A stretch of DNA of 64,000 nucleotides, from assembly GCA_036365145.1 (NCBI GenBank), contig JAEOAD010000048.1, positions 16,499,001 to 16,563,000 on the forward strand. Reading direction: 5' to 3'. This DNA comes from Orientallactaga sibirica. Taxonomy: Eukaryota > Chordata > Mammalia > Rodentia > Dipodidae. The notes beneath the pieces are model-generated. The model saw only the letters and a list, made by a program, of their open reading frames with translations. It was not told where the DNA came from and did not search any database. Below are positions 54,433 through 64,000 of the stretch, in pieces. Each line of letters starts with the position of its first letter. Position 1 is the stretch's first letter. A program made the translations under genes and the position numbers.

Positions 54433-55080
54433 CAGGGAGATCCCCGAGCCCCCAAAAAGAAAACAAAATGGGTCATTGTTACCTTTATTGGTTGCCCACC
54501 AGAACTAGATGGTAAGACTCTATTGCTAAAGATGCCACATGCCTCGGACACAAAATATGGAACTTGGTTGAGAGCCTTCTTTCCATTGGGTAGCTCTCAT
54601 AGTACCAGAAGGTGCTATGCAGGGGGAGAATTGACATCAACACTCTTACTAAGCTGTGGACCCTGTGTACAACAATACTGCCTGGTCAAAAGCCTGTGGC
54701 AGGAGAGATCATACTTCCTAGTGGGGAAGCTCCAGCTGCTGTTTGTTTTCATCAAATTGCCTTCTCAATACCTATGTTTATACCTATAGATTAGTGCTGC
54801 TACCAGATTTGGTCAGAGAACGTTCATTGTGAGGGATGACTGCAGAGACTCCTATCAAAGTGTTGAAATAAGCGACTGTTCACTTCTTAGCCCTAAATGG
54901 ACCATCTATATCACCTCCTCCAAGGCTCAGGGAAGGTCATGGAGAAGCGGGCAGGAAGGATGTACGCGTTGGATGAAAAGGGAGGGAAAGCAGTATGGGG
55001 TGGTGGCTTCGGGGCATGACGTGGCTATTTCACTCCTGGACTCACGTCAGCTGTGATGACCTGCACAAAAACTGCATGGA

Positions 55081-55223
55081 AGCCTGGCGTGGTGGCGCAC
55101 GCCTTTAATCCCAGCACTCGGGAGGCAGAGGTAGGAGGATCGCCATGAGTTCAAGGCCACCCTGAGACTACATAGTTAATTCCAGGTCAGCCTGGGCCAG
55201 AGTGAGACCATACCTCGAAAAAC

Positions 55224-55259
<36 letters not shown>
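55081..55259 (+). mobile_element. B1 SINE with long poly-A
   Basis: Full-length plus-strand B1 with a tail of about 35 A, flanked by AAAACTGCATGGA at 55068-55080 and 55260-55272. Long pure tail and perfect duplication suggest a young insertion. Confidence 0.97.
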
Positions 55260-55265
<6 letters not shown>

Positions 55266-55498
55266 GCATGGATTGTGTCATCAACCTCCTGCCATGCAAG
55301 GGAAGGGCCCATTAGATTTCACCCATCCTTGAGGATTTATACACAGTTAACAGTTGGTGGGAAATGGAGAGATCCTGTCTTCAGTGATGTAGCCACTGGT
55401 AAGGTATCCTAGTGAAATTCAACACATGCACAAAAAGACATCCACGTAAGGCAAGTAACTGTGGAGAGGAAGGGGCTTAGCAGGAATAGGTGCAGGAC

Positions 55499-55705
55499 TG
55501 GGCTGGAGGGATGGCTTAGCGGTTAAAACATTTGCCTGCAAAGCCAAAGGACCCTGGTTCAAGTCCCCAGGACCCATGTTAGCCTGATGCACAAGGTGGC
55601 CCATACTTCTGGAGTTTGTTTGCAGTGGCTGGAGGCCCTGGTGTGCCCATTCTCTCTCTCTCTCTGTCAAATAAATAAATAGAAAAAAATATTTAAAAAA
55701 AAAAA
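55499..55705 (+). mobile_element. B2-like SINE
   Basis: Flanked by GAATAGGTGCAGGAC (55484-55498) and GAATAGGTGCGGGAC (55706-55720). Close to consensus. Confidence 0.96.
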
Positions 55706-55800
55706 GAATAGGTGCGGGACAAGAAAGGGAAATGGAAGTGAATGTGATGGAAATATATTATGTACCTGGATGATAATGTCATAATTAAACACATTATTGT

Positions 55801-56165
55801 GTGTCATTAAGATAGGCTAATAAAAAACAGACAGGAATGACATCACCTGATGAGGGCCTCACTTGATGAGGTAGAGAATTGCCTTGGTGCACCTTGCAGG
55901 GGCAGGAAGAACTGTCCAGGGCTCCCATGACCAGTGTCCAGACATGGCTGTTATGCTCCTCCCCCAGCTCTCCCTCGTCAGAAATCCTTCCAGCACTTGA
56001 CAAAGTGTGCCGACCTGGATTGCGTGTTCTGCGGCAATGTGCTCTGACTAACGCGAGTGCATCCTGACTCCCCAGCACTTGATAGGGTTATTGATCACTT
56101 TTGTTGTGGACCCCAGACCCCAGTCAATGTATTGAACGTCATAGCACAGAGAGACTAGAGACATT
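55801..56165. other. Unique sequence
   Basis: Nothing recognised. Confidence 0.4.
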
Positions 56166-56167
56166 AG

Positions 56168-56171
<4 letters not shown>

Positions 56172-56219
<48 letters not shown>
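56172..56219. repeat. (GA)n microsatellite
   Basis: Pure GA for about 46 bp. Confidence 0.96.
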
Positions 56220-56223
<4 letters not shown>

Positions 56224-56277
56224 TAGATTTGGGGGTGGGAGGAGAGAGGGAGAGATTTTAGGTTAAAACTCAGAGTG

Positions 56278-56392
56278 AATCCAGGCATATTAGCATTGTG
56301 ATCTAAGGTCAGTGCAGGAAGATTTTGAGTTTGAGGCCAGCCTGGGTTATAGTGTGACCTTATGTCGAAACAATTCTTTCCCTCCAAGTCAA
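56278..56392 (+). mobile_element. Old B1-related fragment
   Basis: 'gaggccagcctgggttatag', 'gtgaccttatgtcgaaaca' resemble B1 3' half; diverged. Confidence 0.55.
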
Positions 56393-57430
56393 AACCCCCC
56401 TCAAAGTAAAATTCTAGCTTGCTGCTCTTTGGAAGGAATGGGAATGGGAATGGTCCTGTTTGTTCCAGTTTTTCCTCCTGTCGCTATCTTCTCTTGTCTC
56501 CTCTTCAGCAAAGAGCTACTCTTTGTTCACTGCTGTTCCCACCGCAGATCAGTTCTTAGTTCAGATAGCTGCTCTCGGTCCGCTGGGAAAGTTTGTGTTA
56601 AGGGAGTCTGTGCATGTAAAACTCTCTGATAATGGTGCTGCAGCTCCCCTGTGTGCCCCATTAACAAGGAAAGGCTTTGCTTTTGCGTTTCTTATGAAGC
56701 AATTACCAATTGATGTCTTGGAGACAAAAAAAAAAAAAAAAAAAAGAAAAGCACTGAGTTCTCCTAGCCCGAGACGAGAAACAGCCACCCTCCCTTCTGT
56801 AAGGCAAACTAGCAGTTTACGATAATCACCTATGGAAGACTGTATTTCAAGTCCCCAATTAATTTCCCACCCACAGGAGATTATGAAAGGAGCGTCAGCC
56901 AGGAAATAAAAATAGCTTAGTGGAGTGTCTTTTTCCTTTCCTTTATGTAGTAGAGAATTCGTGTTGTTTTTTTTTTCTTCTTCTGTTTTTGAAACAAAAC
57001 AAAGCCCTGAATGTGGGTCAGGGATTACTGGTGGGAGTGGGGTGGCGGCGGTGATAATGGGGAAGGAGCGGGCACTCATTTATGCATTTTATCTATCGAC
57101 TGTGTGGAGCAATAATTAAAAGGCTCCCTTCAGGTTGTCTGCTGGAGCACTGCTGAGACAGGAGATGAATGATCGTGGTGAGTGGCTGCCAAGATGTTAA
57201 TCTGCTTCAGGCTCAAGCGTGTCGGCATCTCTCAGTACGCAGGAACTTTTGCCTTCTTCTCTCTACTTTCTACCTCTTCAGCGACATTTTTTTCCTCGTC
57301 ATTTCTGCACAGTCCTTAATACCTCATGTTCCTCTTCCTGTCCCTCATAAAGCAAACCCTGAAACAGTGTTGTGCGTGGAAGTGGATTCTAAGAAATTAA
57401 GATGGAGTGAGAGTGAGATGAGGAAGGAAG
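56393..57430. other. Unique sequence, parts conserved-element-like
   Basis: Repeat-free. 57070-57130 has 'tttatgcattttatctatcg' and 'aataattaaaaggctccc'. Open frames up to 172 codons overlap on both strands without protein likeness. Confidence 0.35.
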
Positions 57431-57469
57431 GACAAACCCAGGGGATGACTGGGTGTCCAAACTGATGGG

Positions 57470-57665
57470 ACTCTATGGAACACATCTGAGATCTGTTCTG
57501 GACAAGGGTGAGGACCTGTCAACCTTATTTGTCACCTCTGCACAGACTCATAACAAAATGCTGAAAATAAGTGACTGTTCACTTCTTAGCACTAAGCAGC
57601 ACGTCTGCATCACCTCCAAGGCTCAGGGAAGGTCACTCGCTGGATGAAAAGGGGATCAGCATGGG
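57470..57665 (+). mobile_element. L1 3' UTR fragment
   Basis: 'agtgactgttcacttcttag', 'cctccaaggctcagggaagg', 'gatgaaaaggggatcagcat' match 54866-55010. Confidence 0.75.
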
Positions 57666-58285
57666 GTGGTGGTCGGGCCTATTTGGTCCTTTAGCTGTCC
57701 TTTGGTCCTTTATGTGAGGGTAGCACACTGTCCAGTGGCCAGAGGACACTGGAGGCACAGAGAAGTAACAAAGCACCAGCAAGAGTCCAAACTGCTAAAC
57801 TGACTGATATTGTCATGGAGGAGAGGCCGAGAAGAGAATCATCAAGGGGTTGGGTGCATGTTAACCATTAAACACACGGCCTGCATGGGGCGCCCTGTGT
57901 GACCGTCCCCCGGGCATCTCCTTCACTTGGATGGTGTCTTCAGTTGCACAGCTCCTTGAAGGTGACACTTTTGAATTGTTTATCTAGCTCTTCACGGTCT
58001 CTTGAGAACTATCAGAAGCAAGGACAGACATGGGACAGGAAACCCAGAGAGGCAGTGGAGCAGGAGGCAGGAGGCAGGAAACTGCACAAGGGTTTTCAGG
58101 TGTTGGTCCTACTTCTCAGAGGTCTACGGCTTCCACATCCCCGGCCCACCATTTCTTGCTCTCTTTAACTCACATTCCAATCTTCACTTTACAGAAGGAG
58201 CAGAAATACAAGTTAGTGGAAACTGTGTGGAAAGAGTCCTTAAAATAGCTGTGAGATGACAAGTTTGTAGCAAATTGATATTGGT
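57666..58285. other. Unique sequence
   Basis: Nothing recognised. Confidence 0.4.
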
Positions 58286-58287
58286 GG

Positions 58288-58590
58288 TTAATTCTAGTTA
58301 CTGTTTACAAAATACCTAAAAGCACTTTAACGGAGGAAGGATTTACTCTGCTTCCTGGTTCAAGTCCATGGGTAGCTCCATTAATTTGGGACTGAGGTGA
58401 GGCAGGTGCAGAAATTCTACTTACCTATGGAAGATAGAGAGAGAATGCCCTAAGACAAGGTATAGGCCCCAAGGCTATGCCTGCAGTAATCACTTCTTTC
58501 AGCTAGGCCCCACCTGAGGTTTCCACGACTTCCCCAAATGCACCACCGGATGCACCGCCAGGAAATTTCATTCAAACCATAATGCTAGCA
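58288..58590 (-). mobile_element. MaLR-like LTR
   Basis: 'ctagttactgtttacaaaat', 'ggaggaaggatttactctgc', '...aggccccacctgaggttt', 'tcattcaaaccataatgct'. Same LTR group as 53813. Confidence 0.6.
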
Positions 58591-59246
58591 CACAACTAGT
58601 CCTTAATAAACTGTAGCCAGTATCACTGACCATGGCAACTCCTTCACCCTGGTCCTACAAGTCATGACTCCCATCCTTCAAGCAGTTTCCTTATGAATGT
58701 CCCAAATGCCGAAAAGTCAATAAAGCTGAATTTCCAGCTGAGAAATCTCACTTGTTCCGTCTTAAATGGTCACCACATTATCCAGCACCTTGGTCAAAAC
58801 CCAGCAGTGTCCTGACTCTTGTGCTTCACAGCCAACCAAACAAATTTGATGAACTTATATTCCCAAATGTTGCACAAGTCAATTTGTTTATTTCCACCTA
58901 TAAAACTACCATCCTGGTGCAACCCTTACCAACTTTCTTACCTCCCTCCCTCCTTCCCAACCCTACCCCTCTCTCCTTTCCTTATACCCTTCATTTTCTC
59001 TCTCTTCTTCCCTCCATCCCTCTTCTTCTTGGTCCCCTCTCATTGATAAGTATGGCAAGCATTCTGGGCTATTCCACAGTCCTGAACTCCTGTTACGTCT
59101 CTTAAGTAGTCTTGCCTCTTTCTGTCTGGTGGCTTTTCAATCTTGTTAAGACAAAGGGCTCCTTTGTTCAAATAAAGTCTCACATGGGACCCCAACATGT
59201 GAAACACAATGAAGTGAAGCAACTCTGGTTAGAAAAGAAAATAGAG
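58591..59246. other. Unique sequence, pyrimidine-biased
   Basis: 58930-59040 is CT-rich. No gene seen. Confidence 0.4.
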
Positions 59247-59248
59247 GC

Positions 59249-59444
59249 TGGAGAGATGGCTTAGTGGTTAAGGGACTTGCCTGCAAAGCCTAAGGACCTA
59301 GGTTCCATTCTCCAGTACCCATGAAAGCCATATGCACAAGGTGGTGCATGAGTCTGGAGTTCATTTGCAGGGGCCCTGGCATGCCCATTCTCTCTCTGTG
59401 TGCCTCTTTCTCTCTCTCAGATAAGTAAATAAAAATAGTTTGAG
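59249..59444 (+). mobile_element. B2-like SINE
   Basis: Near-consensus plus-strand copy with AAGTAAATAAAAATAG tail. Confidence 0.94.
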
Positions 59445-59448
59445 GGCT

Positions 59449-59660
59449 GGAGAGATGACTTAGCAGTTAAGGCTTTTGCCTGTGAAGCCAAAGGACCCAG
59501 GTTTGATTCCCCAGGACCCACATAAGTCAGATGCACAAGGGGCACATGTGTCTGGCATTTGTTTGCAGTGGCTAGAGGCCCTGGCATGTCCATTCTCTAT
59601 CTGTCTCTCTTCTCTCTACCTCTCTCTGCTTGCAAATAAATAAATAATTTTTTTAAAAAA
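59449..59660 (+). mobile_element. B2-like SINE, tandem neighbour
   Basis: Begins 4 bp after the previous copy's tail, same orientation; inserted at the A-rich tail of its neighbour. Confidence 0.94.
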
Positions 59661-59668
59661 GCCAGAAG

Positions 59669-59735
59669 CTGCCTGGCATGGTGTGGTGACCCTACCTTGA
59701 AAATCTAATAATAATAATAATAATAACAATAAAAG
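59669..59735 (+). mobile_element. Internally deleted B1
   Basis: 'gcctggcatggtgtggtg' (B1 5' end) joined directly to 'accctaccttgaaaatct' (B1 3' end), followed by (AAT)n. The central ~100 bp are missing. Confidence 0.85.
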
Positions 59736-60480
59736 AAATACTTTGAGGTAAAGGAAATCGAGGCTACTTGAAAAAGTCCTACTAAATTCTTCCACACGGC
59801 CCTCTGTTCCATTAGATGACATGCAAACAGACAGGTAAAGCAAGAGATGTGTGGCTGCCAATGCACCTGGGAGAGAGGTGTTCTAGACAGATGTCACAGC
59901 CACACACAGATCTTGAGGAATGTCTAGGTATCTGTATGGCTGAGCTAGCTGAAAGAAGGGAGGGGCTATGTGACAGCAGGAATGGATAGCATGGCCAGAT
60001 AATGCAGGGCCTTATTGGCCACAGGAGGGCTTCCGTTTGCACACCAAGGGGAATGGGAGCCCACGGAGGAACTTGAGCGCTGCCTGTGACCTGACCGGGC
60101 TTGTGAGAAGAATCTCTCAGCTTGCTGTGTGGATAATGGACTATAGGAAGGTGAGATGGGCAGAGAGGTCACTGGAGGAGGCTGTGACCATGCTGAGGTA
60201 GGAAATGATGGTGGCTTGGATCAGGATGGTCTTAGAGGCCTGGTGGGAATCTTCCAGATATATGGAAAGAGGATCAACAGTATGTAGTAGAGGATTAAAG
60301 CACGGGTCTGAAGGAAGAAGAGCCAGCAGCACGGAGCTCCGGATCCGCGGCTCAGGAGGTTTGATTCCCCGCAAATATTCTCCACCTTAAAGGCCTGGGA
60401 GGGTGACTGCCCATCAGCTGCCGGGGAGCTACACGTAGAGCAGGCTCTAAGGAGCCTGACGTTGACTTCATCAGCATAGA
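59736..60480. other. Unique sequence
   Basis: Nothing recognised. Confidence 0.4.
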
Positions 60481-60660
60481 TGAACTTTGAATCAGTGACA
60501 TTGTCTCGGGGTTTTTTGACATAAAAATTTGATGCCTAATTATGTGGCTCCAAGCATCAGGCAGATTAAGGGAGAAATTATTCATTTTATAGAAGGCTTT
60601 AAACTCGGCATCGATTTTAATAGTAAAAATAGAAAACCCTCATCACATGCATAGAGTGTG
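60481..60660. other. AT-rich unique stretch, candidate conserved noncoding element
   Basis: 'gatgcctaattatgtggctc', 'gggagaaattattcatttta', 'ggcatcgattttaatagtaa': dense homeobox-like cores in repeat-free DNA. Confidence 0.35.
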
Positions 60661-61950
60661 AATCTATTTAACATAAAATTTCAGAAACATGTTTTGTTTT
60701 TTTTTCCCATAAAGGTCAGCCAGACAAACTGAAAATGAGACCACGTGACATACAGTGAGAACCGAGGTCCCCAAGGCATCAGCAAACGATGACCTAGATA
60801 GGCAGTGTCATGAGGGGCTTCTCTGCAATGTTCTGCCTGTGTGTCCATGGTGAACATACGCATAATCGCCAGGTGATTTTTCACACAAGGGCTTGGGTAA
60901 AGAAGTCTCATGTGGCCCAGATGGTCAGCAGTGGGACATTGGATACCTTGGGAATGCGGAATCTGTAAACATTTGTTGTAAAACAACTGTACATTTATAT
61001 TTATAGTGAGTATATAACCAGCATGGAACATGGAGGCTTAGCAGTGCTCCCGCCATGAGTGAATATGGCTTCAAGGGGTGCAGGCCAGAGCCTTGCCGTA
61101 GCCTATGGCTACTTCACCTTGCCTTCCACACTCAACCATGGCCCTTCAGTGCCTTTAGCAGGGCCTACCAACCTCACGAGGTCCTCTTCCCTGTTTGGCT
61201 ACTGCTGTTCATCTGCCATAACTGTGTGTTCTGTTCTGTTGTCCCTCCTAGCTGTACCCTAACAGTGAGCAACTGTATCACCTTCAGGTGGAGGTGGGGA
61301 GTGCAATGATTGCACAACAATTCCTGAGCATGCCAGGGAACAGGCTCTTCAGACAGACTCACTCCTTCCATTCTGAGCAGGCTGGATTCTGTCCTGTGGC
61401 AAGATGGCAGCGGTACTTCTGGAAACTGCATACTGATAATAAACACACTGAAAGGATAGGAGACAAACCAGTGACCTTAATATTTTTTTCCCCTAGAAAA
61501 GAAAAACTTCTACTAGAAACCTTGAAGCAAACTTCCTTTGAGGTTTCATTTATCACAAGTTTGGTTTCATTAAAAAAGAGACTGGGAAAGGATTATTTTT
61601 AGCAAGATCCTGTTTCCGCTCCTAGCAAAACCAGAAGGGACCTAGATGTGGGGGCAGCAGCTACTACACTACTGACAACACTTCACCTGTGAAATCAGTG
61701 GCCACGGGGGTCCAGAATTTCTGCTTTGGTTTTTATTGGACCCTCTACCTGCCATGTAGGAGATGTTAGGACTTCTGACAGGTGATTCCCTGGCCTTAGT
61801 TGGGGCAGCCAGGGAGTCTGTGAAAGGTTACAAATGCAGAGACGTGTCCTTCTTAGATCTCGCTTCTTTTGCTAACAACCAGATCTTCACCTTGAGATGG
61901 AACCATGGTGTTTCTGCCAGGGAGGCATGCATGGCTCGTTAAGAGCTCCT
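60661..61950. other. Unique sequence
   Basis: About 1.3 kb without recognisable repeats or exons. Confidence 0.4.
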
Positions 61951-62175
61951 TTCTGCTGCCAAGACCCTTCATCAAACGATACTTGACAAATTTTAATTTT
62001 AGTAAAAGTAATTGGCCTAATATGAATCAGACTGATGTCCAGCTCTCAGAGCAGCCTCTAATAGTCCATAATATCCATGCAGCCCAGGGGACTGGAAATG
62101 ACACCGCCAGAGATAATTATTACAGGATGTGGGAGCTCATCGCGAGGGCTAATTAAAGGTCTTGTTTCAGGTGTA
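61951..62175. other. AT-rich unique stretch, candidate conserved noncoding element
   Basis: 'ttttaattttagtaaaagta', 'cagagataattattacagga', 'gcgagggctaattaaaggtc'. Several TAATTA/TAATTAA cores within 200 bp. Confidence 0.35.
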
Positions 62176-62411
62176 TTTCCTGCTTGAAGGAAGGAGACAG
62201 GGAGTTCCCCAGAGACTTGATAGGCTTCTGGGAAAGGTGACTTCCATGAGCAATTTAGGATACCTTTAGAATTTTCTTTTAACTCAGCATAGGGGTAAGT
62301 CCCATGAAGCAGAAAGGGGTAGAATATCCATGTGTGAGAGAAACGAGCAGAGTAATTACAGCTGAGCTGAACAGCAGACCATCATACTATTAGAAGCTTT
62401 GGAGCAAGACT
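62176..62411. other. Unique sequence
   Basis: Nothing recognised. Confidence 0.4.
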
Positions 62412-62500
62412 TCTCTGTGGAGTCAGACTCTAAACCTGACACTAGTTTTTGAGACCGTAGGTAACATATTTAAGTTGCTGCCTAATCTAGAAATGGGAGA
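62412..62500 (+). mobile_element. Possible MIR fragment
   Basis: 'gtggagtcagactctaaacc', 'gtaacatatttaagttgctg', 'aatctagaaatgggag' match MIR in order, weakly. Confidence 0.4.
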
Positions 62501-62841
62501 CGATGATTGGTGCCCTCGGAATGCAGATTTAGTGTAAGATTCCACATGCAGAGCCCACATCCCAGGGATTGTACGATACAGATTAAACTACCGAAGAAAA
62601 CTCTTGTTTCCAGAGCATATTGGCAGGTGGCCAGAAGTTGGGCTGCTAGGGTCTCTGCCTCCCTGTCTCTGGTGTCCACTGCCTTCATTAAATGCATGGA
62701 TAACTTTATCTCATAACTGGGAAGCTCAAAGATGTACTGGAACAGGTTGACAAGCATAAAGGAGGAACAGAATCTTCTATGTTGTGCCCAGCTGTGGCTC
62801 CGGTGTCTATCCTATGGCTATGGAGGATAGACCAAACTGAA

Positions 62842-62917
62842 CTTTTATTTTATTTTATTTTATTTTATTTTATTTTATTTTATTTTATTTTATTTTATTT
62901 TATTTTATTTTATTTAT
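62842..62917. repeat. (TTTTA)n microsatellite
   Basis: About 15 units; same motif as at 319. Confidence 0.96.
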
Positions 62918-63410
62918 GGTCTCAGCCCTCAAATCACATGGAGTTCATAGATCATAGGCAATGACATAGACTGCAGGCAGTTTAACCCTCATCATGTCTG
63001 CTGGCTTTGAGGTATACACTTTGCACAGGTTTTAAAGAGTGCCCCTGGCCACTGGGAGGTGGAGAAACAGCTAATTCTACTTTATGGTTTGGCTGGACCA
63101 GATTGTGGCTCATGAGATGATCCCTAGCACTGCCTGGAGGTGATGCTGAGCAGCCTCTGTTCTTGAAAGTGCAAAGTTCTTTTGTCAACGCATGTTCACT
63201 CAGATGTAACCAGGGCCTTCATTCTTGTCCACAGACTGGCATCACTAGATGGCATTAGGATCATACTTCACACTGACCACGATAAGATGAAATCTCAGAA
63301 TGAGAGTGTTGACACCTTCAAAAGAGAAACATGTAAACATGGGCGTAGGCTATAGATCTAAGATCTAGCAGGTAGCTGTTGTTCAGTAAGTGCTATTTAT
63401 CTCTCATGAT
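62918..63410. other. Unique sequence
   Basis: Nothing recognised. Confidence 0.4.
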
Positions 63411-63420
63411 CACATTCCAA

Positions 63421-63641
63421 TTTTTTTTTTTATTATTTTTATTTATTTTTTGGAGAGAGACACAGAGAGAGAGAGACAGCTGCTGTGAACGACATCCAGA
63501 TGTGTGCGCCCCCTTGTGGGCAAGTGCGGCATTGTGCCCTTGCGTCACTTTGCATCTGGCTAAAGCTGGGACCTGGAGTTTGGAACCGGGTTCTTAGGCT
63601 TAGCAGGCAGGCGCCTTAACCGCTAAGCCATCTCTCCAGCC
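63421..63641 (-). mobile_element. B2-like SINE, long variant
   Basis: Flanked by CACATTCCAA at 63411-63420 and 63642-63651. Part of the purine segment and 'agcagtctct' block is deleted. Confidence 0.95.
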
Positions 63642-63664
63642 CACATTCCAAGTTTTAGTGAAGG

Positions 63665-63945
63665 TGTTATGATTTGAGTATGACATGTCCCCACTGGCTC
63701 ATGTACTCACCAATTGACCTCCTAGCTGGTAGCTCTGTTTTGGTGGGGCAAGGTTGTGGGACATTTAGTAAGTGGAGCTCGTTGGAGGAAGTGGGTCATT
63801 GGGGGGAGGTCCTTGGAGTTATCATGTGCTCTTCCACGTGTGTTCTTGCTGTCAAGAGCGGCCCAAGTGCAGAGACCATGCAACCACGGAGTGACCACAA
63901 GCTATGGTAAATATGTCTTCCTTTAATTTGTCCATTTAAAACACA
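63665..63945 (+). mobile_element. MaLR/ORR1-like LTR, 5' part
   Basis: 'tgttatgatttgagtatgac', 'gttggaggaagtgggtcatt', '...tccttggagttatcatgt'. The 'tgttatg.tttga' start and 'ggaggaagtgggtca' block are typical of ORR1/MaLR LTRs. Runs to near the window end. Confidence 0.65.
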
Positions 63946-64000
63946 TAGTCACAATGATGTAAAAGCCACTGACAGAGAAAGTAAAGACTTCAAAAAATCA

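Larger units (their letters stand above)
54433..55800 (+). mobile_element. L1 3' UTR (plus strand), continued
   Basis: 'attgctaaagatgccacatg', 'gactgttcacttcttagccc', 'ctccaaggctcagggaaggt', 'cagtgatgtagccactggta' follow the rodent L1 3' UTR plan. The same block recurs at 57500. Interrupted by a B1 and a SINE. Confidence 0.75.

Noticed and set aside
56561..57079. 172-codon minus-strand ORF
   Set aside because: Includes homopolymer-derived Phe runs, overlaps a plus-strand frame, and has no family likeness.

Overview
This is vertebrate nuclear DNA, and I see no supportable protein-coding gene in it. It is a repeat-rich, intron-less-looking stretch of a rodent genome, either intergenic or deep intronic. 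The call rests on its SINEs. Many copies of a B2-like tRNA-derived SINE occur (head 'ggctggagagatggctta', tail CT-rich then AAATAAATAAA), plus B1 (7SL-derived) copies, ID elements and a B1+ID dimer. The exact B1 and B2-like sequence types resemble those I associate with jerboas (Dipodidae); that species-level guess is recall, not proof.

Layout. 1-4.7 kb: decayed class I (gammaretrovirus-like) endogenous retrovirus on the + strand, with broken reverse transcriptase, integrase and envelope remnants and a probable 3' LTR, invaded by SINEs, a pentanucleotide repeat and a 20-bp minisatellite. 4.7-20 kb: mostly unique DNA with scattered SINEs, microsatellites, a candidate minus-strand LTR near 9.5 kb and a MaLR-like LTR near 16.4 kb. 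20-26.7 kb: AT-rich block containing a direct tandem duplication of a 1.6-kb unit. 26.7-31.7 kb: MLT1-like LTR, a TG-rich tract and more SINEs. 31.8-39.1 kb: a 311-bp uninterrupted pyrimidine tract followed by a direct tandem duplication of a 3.5-kb unit; each copy carries the same solo LTR and a CCAAT/TATA promoter-like pair. 39-47 kb: microsatellites, B1, a 39-bp minisatellite (18.7 units) that is open on both strands, a MIR and mostly unique DNA. 47-56 kb: old L1 3' regions in both orientations (minus about 47.6-52.8 kb, plus about 53.0-55.8 kb), heavily nested with SINEs, B1 and a MaLR LTR. 56-64 kb: mainly unique DNA with a few SINEs, some AT-rich homeobox-site-like stretches that may be conserved noncoding elements, a (TTTTA)n tract and a terminal MaLR-like LTR.

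No genes act together here. The longest open frames all lie in tandem repeats, microsatellites or SINEs. The strongest structural observations are the two recent tandem duplications, the coding-neutral 39-bp minisatellite, the long pyrimidine tract, the inverted L1 pair, and a SINE/B1 composite insertion bounded by one target-site duplication. Family names are from recognition by eye; exact subfamily labels need RepeatMasker/Dfam.
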